Origin: an uncultured Collinsella sp.
Lineage (GTDB): Bacteria > Actinomycetota > Coriobacteriia > Coriobacteriales > Coriobacteriaceae
Length of the DNA: 34,047 nucleotides
Reading direction: 5' to 3'
Assembly: GCA_958427895.1 (NCBI GenBank)
Contig: CAUADW010000014.1
Span: forward strand, 1-34,047
Shown: positions 26,170 through 33,580 of the stretch, in pieces
Position numbering within the stretch: position 1 is the stretch's first letter
How the letters are laid out: every line of letters starts with the position of its first letter
Made by a program: the position numbers and the translations under genes
The notes under the pieces: generated by a model
The model's input: the letters and a program-made list of their open reading frames with translations, nothing else
Told to the model about the DNA's origin: nothing
Database searches by the model: none

Positions 26170-26319
26170 GCCGATGTTTTGGCAATGCCGGCGAGCGACG
26201 TCCAGAGCGAACAAGTGGCATGAAAAAGGCAAGGCATGACCAGAAGGTCTATGCCTTGCCTTTTGAATGACAACTTGTCGCTCTGGACGACGCGCAGCAT
26301 CGACCGAGCGGCGGAACCT
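26170..26319. repeat. Structured intergenic element, copy C, with inverted core hairpin
   Basis: P1 GCCGATGT pairs with GCATCGAC. P2 is GTCCAGAGCG-[A]-ACAAGT with ACTTGT-CGCTCTGGAC, perfect apart from the bulged A. P4 is AAAAGGCAAGGCAT with its complement, but the cap reads GACC-AGAA-GGTC with the bulge on the 3' side: the reverse complement of the cap in the other copies. The 5' half of P5 is missing, leaving only GCGGCGGAACC. The copy ends at the base before the stop codon of the minus-strand epimerase gene. A TAGTCATTGGGGACG segment borders it on the left (26156-26170). Confidence 0.82.
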
Positions 26320-27213
26320 CTAGAGCAAGGTAACGCTAAAACTGCGCTTGTCCGTCTCGCCCGGGGCCAGGGTGATGGTGTTGACCTTGTGCTCAAAGAC
26401 ATCGTCCTCGGTGTCCATGGTGGTGTGACCGGTCCAGGGCTCGAGCGCCACAAACGGAGCGTCGTTGGCGGCAGACCACACGCCAATGTACTTAAAGCCC
26501 TCAAAGTCGATCTTGACGCCGTGACCCGACTTGCGGCCGCGCAGCGTGAGCGTGGAGCCCGGGGTATCGGTGAACATGATGGCGTCGTTATCGAAGCTGC
26601 GGTGCGTGATGGGCAGCACGTCCGAGTTATCGGGAGCCTTGTAGCTGCCCTCGAACGTCATAAGACCGTCGGGCGTGATGATGGGAGCCTCGTTAGTCCA
26701 AGCCTCGGTAAACGCCAGCTCGTAATCCTCGAATGCCTCGTCCTCGGCACCGGGAGCCGGTACGTTAAACGCAGGGTGGCCGCCCACCGAGAACGGCAGG
26801 TCCACGTCGCCGGTATTGGTGACGGCAAAGGTCTGCGTGAGGATGGCGTCGCCGGTCAGGGCATAGGTCATGTTGAGCTTAAAGTGGAACGGAAAGGCCT
26901 TGAGCGACTCGGACGTGTCGGTGATCTCGTACGTTACCGAGGAGCCGTCCTCCGAAACCTCGACCAGCTTGTGCTCGACGATGCGCGCGAGTCCGTGGCG
27001 CGGCATCTCGCAGGTGCCGGCCGCAGACGTTGCCGTGTTGTTGCGCAGCGAACCCACAATGGGGAACAGGATGGGCGCATGCTTGCCCCAAAAGGCGGGG
27101 TCGCCCTGCCACAGATACTCGTTGCCGTTGAGAGCAAGGCTCGTGAGCTGGGCGCCCATGGAATCGATGGCCGCGGTGAGGCCGCCGCGCTTGATGGTAG
27201 TGACGGTAGACAT
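26320..27213 (-). CDS. Aldose 1-epimerase (galactose mutarotase-like) family protein
   Basis: Beta-sandwich enzyme related to GalM and LacX that interconverts alpha and beta sugar anomers or binds phosphorylated sugars. Visible landmarks: FPIVGSLRNN, MPRHGLAR, the catalytic-histidine stretch SVGGHPAFNVP and the base-Glu stretch ALEPWTG. Length 297, typical of the LacX/YeaD-like branch. ATG at 27213 has GGAGGAAG upstream. Single gene; its stop is abutted by structured element copy C. No sugar operon lies beside it, so the substrate is unknown. Confidence 0.88.
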   Translation of the reverse strand: MSTVTTIKRGGLTAAIDSMGAQLTSLALNGNEYLWQGDPAFWGKHAPILFPIVGSLRNNTATSAAGTCEMPRHGLARIVEHKLVEVSEDGSSVTYEITDTSESLKAFPFHFKLNMTYALTGDAILTQTFAVTNTGDVDLPFSVGGHPAFNVPAPGAEDEAFEDYELAFTEAWTNEAPIITPDGLMTFEGSYKAPDNSDVLPITHRSFDNDAIMFTDTPGSTLTLRGRKSGHGVKIDFEGFKYIGVWSAANDAPFVALEPWTGHTTMDTEDDVFEHKVNTITLAPGETDKRSFSVTLL

Positions 27214-27233
27214 GCTACTTCCTCCAAAAGTAA

Positions 27234-27256
27234 ACAATAGTGTCGAGGGCTATTGT
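27234..27256. promoter_or_regulatory. Inverted repeat upstream of the epimerase gene
   Basis: ACAATAG (27234-27240) and CTATTGT (27250-27256) form a 7-bp inverted repeat with 9-bp spacing, beginning 21 nt upstream of the start codon. It could be an operator or a leader hairpin; no clean promoter hexamers accompany it. Confidence 0.35.
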
Positions 27257-27326
27257 CCCACTCTTGGCGGCGGGACGGGACGGCAGGCGATTATTGAGTA
27301 GCCATAGCGGAATGAGCGGCGAGCGC

Positions 27327-28196
27327 CTACTGGGTATCTACGTAAAGGTCAAACCCGCCCTGTGGCGTGGTGTCGACCGTATCGGGCGCCTGCGAGTTAA
27401 AGCTCACGGGAACCATGCGCTTTGAGGCACGGAAGCGCGTGCCGTCGGTGGCGACGGGCGGTTCATCGACGGTGAGCTCGTAGTCGCCGGGCTTAAGTTC
27501 GATGCCGTCACCAGCGGAATTGACGTATTGATACTCGTCAATCGTCTGCCCTTTGAGCGTGCGCCCCACGATATGGATGAGCATTTGGCTGTCGCCGCGC
27601 GCGGTGTCCCACGTCGCGCCGTCCTTGACCTCGACCGACACATGTACCGAGCGCGTGCGGCCGAGCGATTGCTCGACAGACATCTCGACCCTGGCGGCGT
27701 CTTTTCGCTGCTGCTCGACATGGCTCCAGACGTTTCCAATTACCGAGCATGCGATAACGCCGGCCATGAAGGCGATAAGGATGGGGCCAAGCGGAGAGCG
27801 ACGTCCTGCATCTTCCTCGCGAGACAGATTGGGGCGACGTGTGGGTGCGGGCGCCTGAGCGCCCTGCGAGGGCACGTCGAGAATACTGAAGGATGCCGTG
27901 CTGTCGGGATCGATGGTGTGACGCGGCTGCGGGGTCTTTGCCGGCGAGATCGACATGTCGGCTGGCTCGCCGAGCGTGGCCGTAGCGTCGGCCTTGGCCT
28001 CGTCTGCCTCGGCCTGGGCCCAAGCTTGTTCGAAGGTCAGGGGCTCGACGGGATCGAGGGCGGCGTCCGAGTCGGCGGCGACGTCGTTGCCGGTCTCGTC
28101 CTCGTCGCTCGACACGCCACGCGGCGTAGGCTCGTCCCACCCCTCGTCCGGAGTCTCACCCTCGCTATACCACCATTCAAAGTTATCGATATCCAT
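27327..28196 (-). CDS. Uncharacterised single-span membrane protein
   Basis: I do not recognise a family. Residues 1-135 are acidic and rich in Asp, Glu, Ala and Pro, probably disordered and cytoplasmic; the start MDIDNFEWWYSEGE is distinctive. One membrane helix spans about 137-157 (GPILIAFMAGVIACSVIGNV). Residues 160-289 form a likely outside beta-rich domain with SVHVSVEVKDGATWD and LKPGDYELTVDEPP, resembling small extracellular carbohydrate- or ligand-binding sandwiches without a catalytic motif. Length 289. It is divergent from the MFS gene, across a palindrome-filled region, and 113 nt upstream of the epimerase gene. Confidence 0.7.
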   Translation of the reverse strand: MDIDNFEWWYSEGETPDEGWDEPTPRGVSSDEDETGNDVAADSDAALDPVEPLTFEQAWAQAEADEAKADATATLGEPADMSISPAKTPQPRHTIDPDSTASFSILDVPSQGAQAPAPTRRPNLSREEDAGRRSPLGPILIAFMAGVIACSVIGNVWSHVEQQRKDAARVEMSVEQSLGRTRSVHVSVEVKDGATWDTARGDSQMLIHIVGRTLKGQTIDEYQYVNSAGDGIELKPGDYELTVDEPPVATDGTRFRASKRMVPVSFNSQAPDTVDTTPQGGFDLYVDTQ

Positions 28197-28282
28197 ACGG
28201 GGCGCCCCTTAGGCCTCGCAAATAAACACTCGCTAGTTTTATACCCCCAGACGACACCGAAGCTCACCCGCGCCGGACACAA

Positions 28283-28347
28283 AAACCGTCACAACATTCG
28301 ACGCTTTTCCTCGATTTCGAGATTTTCGCCGAATGTTGTGACGGTTT
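28283..28347. repeat. 18-bp inverted repeat in the divergent region
   Basis: AAACCGTCACAACATTCG (28283-28300) and its exact reverse complement (28330-28347) flank a 29-nt loop that itself holds CTCGA-TT-TCGAG. It lies between the membrane-protein start and the MFS gene. Confidence 0.9.
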
Positions 28348-28367
28348 GGGCGACTGGCCGGCAGCGC

Positions 28368-28400
28368 AATGCGACAAAGGGACTGTCTCTTTGTCACATT
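28368..28400. repeat. GACAAAGGGAC-type palindrome upstream of the MFS gene
   Basis: Same 33-nt design as at 21643-21675 and 31882-31914, here with two mismatched pairs between the arms. Unlike the other members it lies upstream of a start, not after a stop. Confidence 0.85.
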
Positions 28401-28414
28401 CTGTTAGAGTTGCA

Positions 28415-28427
28415 GGGATTGAATCCC
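28415..28427. promoter_or_regulatory. Palindrome GGGATTGAATCCC before the MFS gene
   Basis: A perfect 13-nt palindrome lying about 30 nt upstream of the MFS start, between TTGCAG and an AT-rich TTATTAAT. It is suitably placed for an operator or for a leader hairpin. No regulator is known. Confidence 0.3.
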
Positions 28428-28457
28428 GCTTATTAATGCGACATTGGAGTGACAACC

Positions 28458-29699
28458 TTGACCGCCGCAACCACGCCAAAAAGTAAGTCAACCGCCGCCG
28501 CGCTCTCCCCCGCGCGCACCAATCTTTGCCTGGCGCTGCTCGTGCTGTTGGGATTCTCGCTCGGCTGCTCCGAGTTCGTGGTCATCGGCATCGAAAGCGA
28601 CCTAGCGACGGAACTCGGCGTATCGCTTGCCACCGCAGGCCAACTTATTAGCGTGTTCGCACTGATCTACGCTATCTCGACGCCGGTGCTCGCGCTCAGT
28701 ACGGGGCGTTTTCGCCGCTACCAGCTGCTCGTGTGCTACAGCATCGTCTTTGTGCTCGGCAACCTGGTCATGGCGTTGGCGCCCAACTTCCAGGTGCTGT
28801 TCATCTCGCGCATCATCCTGGGCTCCGTCTCGGGCGCACTGCTCGCCGTGGGCGTGACGTACATCCCCGAGCTTCTGTCTCCGCAGCAAACTTCGCTTGC
28901 CATCTCGGTGGTATATGGTGCGTTTTCCGTGGCAATGGTCTTTGTCACTTCGATCGGCAAGTTTGTGGCCGACACGCTCGATTGGCACGTGGCCATGTAC
29001 GGCACGCTGGCCTTTGCCGTTCTGATCTGCGGAGCGCTCGTGGCGTTTATGCCGCGCGCTGGGCAAACCGACGAGCCCGCCACTTTTCGCGAGCAGGCGG
29101 GTCTGCTACGCGAGCCGAGCATCATCACCGGCATGCTCATCTTTTTGTTTGGCGTGGGGTCGGTCTACGTTTTCTATGGCTACGTGACGCCTTATCTTGA
29201 GCAGGTGCTGGGCATGGGCACGGTCGAAGCCAGTACCACGCTCATGGCCTACGGCGTGTTCTGCCTGATCTCGAACATCCTGGGCGGATGGATCGATGCG
29301 CGCTTTGGCATGAAGGCGCTGCTTGTGACGTTCGTGCTGCAGGCTGCGGCGTTACTCGGGCTGTTTGCTGTGGGCGGCACCATGCCGCTCGCGCTGGCCT
29401 TTGTCTTTAGCTTGGCGCTGCTCATGTACTTGTTCTCGGTGTCGTGCATCACGCACTTCATGGACGTGGCACGCAGCCGCCATCCCAAGTCGATGGTACT
29501 CGCAAGTTCGGTTGAGCCCATGGCGTTTAACGTCGGCATCTCGTTTGGCACCGCAGTGGGCGGCGCCGTGGTAAGCAGCATTGGCATTGCGCACGTAGGC
29601 GCAGTGGGTGCCGCGTTCTCGCTTGTGGCCTGGGTGCTTACGCTGGTGACGATTAAATTGGCTCACTGGGAGCGCAGGCGGGCAAGGGCGCAGGCGTAG
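28458..29699 (+). CDS. Major facilitator superfamily exporter, DHA1 (AraJ-like)
   Basis: Twelve-helix proton-driven exporter; this branch includes sugar and drug efflux proteins. Helix 1 has GFSLGCSEFVVIGIESDLA, common to the AraJ/SotB group, and the loop after helix 2 has STGRFRR; the second half repeats the pattern with GGWIDARFG. The C-terminus is basic. TTG at 28458 is preferred because TTGGAG lies 8 nt upstream; a GTG at 28449 overlaps that ribosome site. Length 413. The phosphatase gene follows after 45 nt in the same direction. Confidence 0.88.
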   Translation: MTAATTPKSKSTAAALSPARTNLCLALLVLLGFSLGCSEFVVIGIESDLATELGVSLATAGQLISVFALIYAISTPVLALSTGRFRRYQLLVCYSIVFVLGNLVMALAPNFQVLFISRIILGSVSGALLAVGVTYIPELLSPQQTSLAISVVYGAFSVAMVFVTSIGKFVADTLDWHVAMYGTLAFAVLICGALVAFMPRAGQTDEPATFREQAGLLREPSIITGMLIFLFGVGSVYVFYGYVTPYLEQVLGMGTVEASTTLMAYGVFCLISNILGGWIDARFGMKALLVTFVLQAAALLGLFAVGGTMPLALAFVFSLALLMYLFSVSCITHFMDVARSRHPKSMVLASSVEPMAFNVGISFGTAVGGAVVSSIGIAHVGAVGAAFSLVAWVLTLVTIKLAHWERRRARAQA

Positions 29700-29744
29700 A
29701 TGCGATACTCGAGCTCGATGATGGCGATCGAAAGGAAACCGCAT

Positions 29745-30191
29745 ATGCAACGTGTACTGTTTATCTGCCATGGGAACATCTGTCGCTCGACGATGGCTGA
29801 GTCCGTGTTTACCGAGCTAGTGCGGCGCGCCGGGCGCGCGGGCGAGTTTGTCATTGATTCCGCTGCGACCTCGACCGAGGAGATCGGCAACCCGCCACAC
29901 CACGGCACCATTGCCAAGCTACGCGAGGTCGGGATTCCCGTCGTCGCACATCGCACACGTCAGGTGCGTCGCGCGGAGTATGGCGACTGGGACCACATTG
30001 TCTATATGGACGACGAGAACGCCCGCGCCCTGTACCGAATTTTTGGGAAGGACCCCGATGGCAAGATCTCGCGCCTGCTCGATTGGACCGATCGCCCCGG
30101 CGACGTGGCCGACCCCTGGTACACCGGCAATTTCGACGCCACCTACCGCGATGTACTCGCCGGTTGCACCGCCATGCTCGAGCAGCTGTAG
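29745..30191 (+). CDS. Low-molecular-weight protein tyrosine phosphatase
   Basis: Dephosphorylates phosphotyrosine in proteins or small molecules in the cytoplasm. The P-loop CHGNICRST holds the nucleophile Cys8 and Arg14; the acid loop ADPWYTGNFD gives Asp123. Length 148, normal. ATG at 29745 has AAAGGA about 8 nt upstream, so the longer frame from 29700 is not used. Probably cotranscribed with the MFS gene. No tyrosine kinase or capsule gene lies in this window. It converges on the DUF4143 ATPase gene across palindromes. Confidence 0.93.
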   Translation: MQRVLFICHGNICRSTMAESVFTELVRRAGRAGEFVIDSAATSTEEIGNPPHHGTIAKLREVGIPVVAHRTRQVRRAEYGDWDHIVYMDDENARALYRIFGKDPDGKISRLLDWTDRPGDVADPWYTGNFDATYRDVLAGCTAMLEQL

Positions 30192-30234
30192 GCGCTCGGG
30201 CGGCGCGGGCACACGGGCCACGCCATCGGCATAA

Positions 30235-30330
30235 AACGAGCGTGGATTTTCTCCCACTTTGAGCGTTCGAGTGCGCTCTAAACGGGAGAAAATCCACGCT
30301 CGTTATCTCGGTGGGAGAAAATCCACGCTC
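30235..30330. repeat. 21-bp inverted repeat plus a third copy, between convergent genes
   Basis: AACGAGCGTGGATTTTCTCCC (30235-30255) is mirrored exactly at 30284-30304, with an inner GAGCG/CGCTC stem. A third arm, GGGAGAAAATCCACGCTC, follows in direct orientation at 30313-30330. Two of the three arms can pair in alternative ways. It lies 43 nt after the phosphatase stop. Confidence 0.9.
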
Positions 30331-30333
30331 ATG

Positions 30334-30366
30334 AATGTGACAAAGGGACTACCCCTTTGCCACATC
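30334..30366. repeat. GACAAAGGGAC-type palindrome before the ATPase stop
   Basis: AATGTGACAAAGGGAC faces a slightly diverged partner ending TTTGCCACATC. It lies 11 nt after the minus-strand ATPase stop codon (30378) in that gene's direction. Confidence 0.85.
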
Positions 30367-30377
30367 CGGGACTGGCC

Positions 30378-31739
30378 CTAGACCGGCTTGACCTCCAGCT
30401 TTATCCCCTCGGCGCAGGAGTCGCCCAAAACATCCGAAAGGGCCCAGGTCGCATATAGCGGCAAATAGAGAACCGCTCCGTTGCGCTCAACGTTGCCTCT
30501 CGAGAAAACAATCCCGAGCCTTACGCCATATTCAGCCGTATCAAGCACATGACCGAGCGCAGCGTGCGCGTGGTAATAGGAGCCCGATTTAACCTCGATC
30601 GGAACAGCCGTCCCATCCGGTCCATCGACCACAAAGTCCACTTCACCGCGCTTTTTTGTCTGATAGTAGTAAAGCTGGCGATTTTGGGCAGCCAGCTGCT
30701 GGGCCACCACGTTTTCGTAAATGCCGCCCAGATTGGGCTCCTTGCTATCAAGATACGCCGCTTGGGCGACTCCGACGGGGTAGCGCGCCATCAACATGCC
30801 CGTATCCGATTGATATAGCTTGAACTGCGATGGCCGTGCCGTCTTGAGCAAGGGCGATTTTGGCTCGGTTACGATATCGGCTTTGAGAGCAACGCCGGCA
30901 TCGACAAGCCATACAAAATCTCGCTGATACTTCTCGTAGTGAGCCTTGGGGTCAATGGAATTGAGCACGAAGCGCTTGTTTTCGCCCTCGAGCATAATAG
31001 GGAGCTGATCGTAAATGCTCTGCACCTGAAGGGCTCGCCCGCTTGCATACTTGGAGATATCCCGCCGGTACTGTTCGTTGAGCTCTGACTGTAGCTGACG
31101 AACAGAGGCAAGGTCGCCCTGCGTGTCAAGGAAACGTTGCACGACCTCCGGCATTCCGCCGACAACGGTATAGGTCCTGAAGTTTGCCATCATCGCGTCA
31201 TGAATGTAATCAGGAATGGGCCTCTCGCTGATACACGCGTCACGTATCGTTTGGCGAGCCCCCTCGCTCACCCCGATTGCCCAGCAAAACTCCTCAAAAT
31301 CGAGCGGGAACATCCTAAGCTCGTGGACATACCCCACGGGATAGGACCTGACGCCCTTGAACTGGGTCCCGAGCATTGACCCCGAAAACGCCCAGCGGCA
31401 CCTCCCGTCCTCTACAAGGAACTTTGCCATCGTCATGATGTCGGGGGCCTCTTGGACCTCATCGATAAACACGAGCGTTTTGCCTGGTGCAATCGACTTT
31501 CCCGAAAGAAGCGTCACCCTGCTGATGAAATCATCGGCATTCCGCGCCTCGAGAAGAGCATCTTTTGCCTGGCGATTTTCCATGAGATTGAGCTCGATGT
31601 AGGTTGCATGGCTGGCTTTGCCAAATGCGCGAATCGAATAGCTTTTGCCGATCTGGCGAGAACCCGTGATGAATAAGGCCTTTTGCTCGGCAGACTTCAG
31701 CCAACGCTCCAGCTCTGCCGCTATTTTCCTGCGCAGCAT
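30378..31739 (-). CDS. AAA-type ATPase with DUF4143 domain
   Basis: Two-part protein of the AAA_14/DUF4143 kind. Walker A GSRQIGKS (26-33) and Walker B FIDEVQEAPD (91-100) mark the ATPase; the C-terminal part has the PD-(D/E)XK-like pattern RGEVDFVV then VPIEVKSGSY, suggestive of a nuclease-related fold. The role of this family is unsettled; members are common in human-gut bacteria and are often scattered singly, like defence or mobile genes. Length 453. ATG at 31739 has GGGGAG 6 nt upstream. Three 33-bp-spaced repeats lie upstream and the region is AT-rich. Nothing next to it suggests a partner. Confidence 0.88.
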   Translation of the reverse strand: MLRRKIAAELERWLKSAEQKALFITGSRQIGKSYSIRAFGKASHATYIELNLMENRQAKDALLEARNADDFISRVTLLSGKSIAPGKTLVFIDEVQEAPDIMTMAKFLVEDGRCRWAFSGSMLGTQFKGVRSYPVGYVHELRMFPLDFEEFCWAIGVSEGARQTIRDACISERPIPDYIHDAMMANFRTYTVVGGMPEVVQRFLDTQGDLASVRQLQSELNEQYRRDISKYASGRALQVQSIYDQLPIMLEGENKRFVLNSIDPKAHYEKYQRDFVWLVDAGVALKADIVTEPKSPLLKTARPSQFKLYQSDTGMLMARYPVGVAQAAYLDSKEPNLGGIYENVVAQQLAAQNRQLYYYQTKKRGEVDFVVDGPDGTAVPIEVKSGSYYHAHAALGHVLDTAEYGVRLGIVFSRGNVERNGAVLYLPLYATWALSDVLGDSCAEGIKLEVKPV

Positions 31740-31760
31740 AGGCTCTCCCCTCAGTGTCAT

Positions 31761-31859
31761 CAAATGAAATGCAAAGTTTTATGCGCTTAATTATCGATGA
31801 AATGTAGGATTTTTAGAACCTAAAATCGGATGAAATGCAGAGATTTAGGATTATAAGCA
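31761..31859. promoter_or_regulatory. Three 33-bp-spaced direct repeats upstream of the ATPase gene
   Basis: ATGAAATGC (31764-31772), ATGAAATGT (31797-31805) and ATGAAATGC (31830-31838) each recur exactly 33 bp apart, followed by loosely conserved A/G-rich then TTTTA or TTTAG segments. Thirty-three base pairs is close to three helical turns, so a protein could bind all on one face. The AT-rich stretch also suits a promoter. Confidence 0.65.
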
Positions 31860-31881
31860 AAAAGAAGGGGCAGCCCCGGCG

Positions 31882-31914
31882 AATGTGACAAAGGGACTGT
31901 CCCTTTGTCACATT
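31882..31914. repeat. GACAAAGGGAC-type palindrome after the TIGR04076-like gene
   Basis: Perfect: AATGTGACAAAGGGAC, one central base, and the exact reverse complement. It starts 8 nt after the minus-strand stop (31923). Confidence 0.92.
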
Positions 31915-31922
31915 GCGCTCGA

Positions 31923-32252
31923 CTACTCGTCGACGATCTCGGCAAGCCAGACGTTCAGCGTATCGACCTCGGGGCAGCAGAACTTTGCCGTACCGGGCTC
32001 GTTGCCAGGCACGGTTCCGCCATAGCGCAGGATATCGATATAGGGAAAGCCCACATGGCAGGCCATGGCACACATCTTGCCGCGGTCTCGGTCGAAGTCA
32101 AAAACGTCGCCCGGCTTGTGACCATGGTGGCAGCGGCACGCACCCAGCTGGTCCACGCAGCTCACGCGGATGCGCGGACGCTTGCCCCGCGGCGCGCCGA
32201 GCGGCTTGTTCTCGCCCGCAGGCTTGGCGCCGCCCTCGCCAGCATTACTCAT
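31923..32252 (-). CDS. Cysteine-rich TIGR04076-like protein
   Basis: Small soluble protein with a CHHGHKPGDVFDFD start to its core and CPEVDTLNVWLAE at the end, as in the TIGR04076 family of unknown function. Cysteines at 32, 39, 41, 61, 65, 92 and 93 are candidates for metal or redox chemistry. The first 25 residues are Gly/Pro/Lys-rich and look added. Length 109. ATG at 32252 overlaps the kinase stop by 8 nt, so translation is probably coupled; a TTG two codons upstream is the alternative. Role unknown. Confidence 0.72.
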   Translation of the reverse strand: MSNAGEGGAKPAGENKPLGAPRGKRPRIRVSCVDQLGACRCHHGHKPGDVFDFDRDRGKMCAMACHVGFPYIDILRYGGTVPGNEPGTAKFCCPEVDTLNVWLAEIVDE

Positions 32253-33069
32253 GGTCAATCACATCCAGGCAGGCCTCGATGGGAAGGCCAGCCGACTTGT
32301 CCTCTTGGTCGGCATTGCGCTCGATAAGCTCAGCCACCACGCGCATGGCATCGGACGTCGCGCGTTGCAAACTCCAACCTGCCATAACGCGGCCGACGAG
32401 CACCGCCGAGAACGTGTCACCCGTGCCCGGGAAATAGACCGGAATGAGCTCAAAGGGAATCGTAAAGTACTCCCCCGCTACATGGTCGTAACCGATAACC
32501 GCGTTCGTGCCATTGACCACGGCGCTCGTAATGACCACCGACTTGGCACCCAGCTCGCGCACGGCGTCCACAAGGGCGCGAGCCTCATCGGGCGTAATTT
32601 GCTCGGCGATAGGCCTATCGGCAAGCAGGCACGCCTCGGTATAATTGGGCACCGCGTAGTCTGCGCACTCCAGCAGGTGCCGCATAAGGCCAATCGTGGA
32701 CTCGGGCACGCCCGCATAGAGCTTGCCGTTGTCGCCCATGATGGGGTCGACGAACACCTTGGTACCCTTTTGCGCGCGACGGTGGCAGAAGTCCGAAATG
32801 ATGCGCGTCTCTTCCTCGGTCACGATAAAGCCGGTAGAGATGGCGTCGAACTCAAAGCCGAGCTCCTCCCAGATGGCGAGGCTCTGGCGCACGTACTCGG
32901 TGGTGTCGTGGATGTAGAACTTGGGATAGTTGAGCGTATCGGACACAAGTGCCGTCGGCAGGTTGTGGATGCGGTAGCCCATGTGCGACAGCACCGGCAG
33001 CATGGCGGAAAGCGCGACCTTGCCGTAGCCGCACATATCGTTGATCAGCAGCAGCTGAGTGTTCTTCAT
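32245..33069 (-). CDS. pdxY: Pyridoxamine/pyridoxal kinase
   Basis: PfkB/ribokinase-like kinase of vitamin B6 salvage, phosphorylating pyridoxal or pyridoxamine to the 5'-phosphate form. The catalytic motif PGTGDTFSA is at 214-222 with Asp218; the ATP-site DPIMGDNGKLY (108-118) and the N-terminal substrate stretch NDMCGYGK are typical. Length 274. ATG at 33069 has GGGAGA upstream. It is the first gene of a pair with the TIGR04076-like gene; no pdxR/pdxS/pdxT lie near. The symbol reflects family only. Confidence 0.88.
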   Translation of the reverse strand: MKNTQLLLINDMCGYGKVALSAMLPVLSHMGYRIHNLPTALVSDTLNYPKFYIHDTTEYVRQSLAIWEELGFEFDAISTGFIVTEEETRIISDFCHRRAQKGTKVFVDPIMGDNGKLYAGVPESTIGLMRHLLECADYAVPNYTEACLLADRPIAEQITPDEARALVDAVRELGAKSVVITSAVVNGTNAVIGYDHVAGEYFTIPFELIPVYFPGTGDTFSAVLVGRVMAGWSLQRATSDAMRVVAELIERNADQEDKSAGLPIEACLDVIDHE

Positions 33070-33198
33070 GAGGGTCTCCCTTGGTTCGGGCACGGCGCAG
33101 CAGCGCCACAGTGCGACTAAGTGTAGCGCAGGGGACGTTGTGAGCGGGCGCTACGGTCGCGAAGAGCGCATTGTTGCGAAAAGGTTACGAAAACGAGG

Positions 33199-33254
33199 TA
33201 GTCGTTGGGGACGTTCTTAAATGACTAGTCAAACAAGAACGTCCCCAACGACTA
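33199..33254. repeat. 20-bp inverted repeat around TGACTAGTCA
   Basis: TAGTCGTTGGGGACGTTCTT (33199-33218) and its exact reverse complement (33235-33254) flank a loop holding the palindrome TGACTAGTCA. One half (33199-33232) recurs inverted at 4559-4592, beside copy A of the structured element; part of an arm also borders copy C. Confidence 0.92.
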
Positions 33255-33337
33255 TCCCGGCAATTAGCCCAAGGAGTGTCCCCAAGTGCCGGCACATAAG
33301 GAACGTCCCTAAGTGCCAAAACGACTGGTCGGGCAAC

Positions 33338-33503
33338 GCCGATGTTTTGGCGAAGTCAGCGAAAACCCGCCAGAGTGAGCAAGGTGCCTTGAAACGAGGC
33401 GGCATTGACCTTCTGGTCATGCCGCCGAAGTTGAAAGGCAGATTGCCGCTCTGGCGGGCTTGCAGCGTCGAGCCGTTACGCGGTTTGGTAAAACCGCGTA
33501 ACC
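33338..33503. repeat. Structured intergenic element, copy D
   Basis: P1 GCCGATGT faces GCGTCGAG. P2 is CCCGCCAGAG-TG-[A]-GCAA with TTGC-CG-CTCTGGCGGG. P3 is TGCCTT with AAGGCA. P4 is GGCGGCAT with ATGCCGCC, capped by GACC-TTCT-GGTC with a bulged T. P5 is GTTACGCGGTTT with AAACCGCGTAAC: every base pair differs or shifts compared with copies A and B, yet pairing is complete and the loop keeps GGTA. Unlike the other copies it does not touch a stop codon; it lies upstream of the MarR promoter. Confidence 0.82.
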
Positions 33504-33517
33504 ACTAGTTTGGTACC

Positions 33518-33546
33518 TTGACATTCATTTCTCATGCTCCTAGATT
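33518..33546 (+). promoter_or_regulatory. Promoter of the MarR-type gene
   Basis: TTGACA (33518-33523), a 17-bp spacer and TAGATT (33541-33546) form a strong sigma-70-type promoter about 55 nt before the start codon. Confidence 0.75.
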
Positions 33547-33580
33547 GGTTAGGCACAAAGCAATTCCACTACCTAACTAA
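33545..33580. promoter_or_regulatory. Likely MarR operator
   Basis: TTGGTTAGG (33545-33553) and CCTAACTAA (33572-33580) are inverted with one mismatch, overlapping the -10 and the transcript start. The position suits autorepression by the MarR-type protein downstream. Confidence 0.5.

Noticed and set aside
31761..31859. A CRISPR array before the ATPase gene
   Set aside because: Only about 9 bases repeat strictly, there are just three units, and no cas gene is near.
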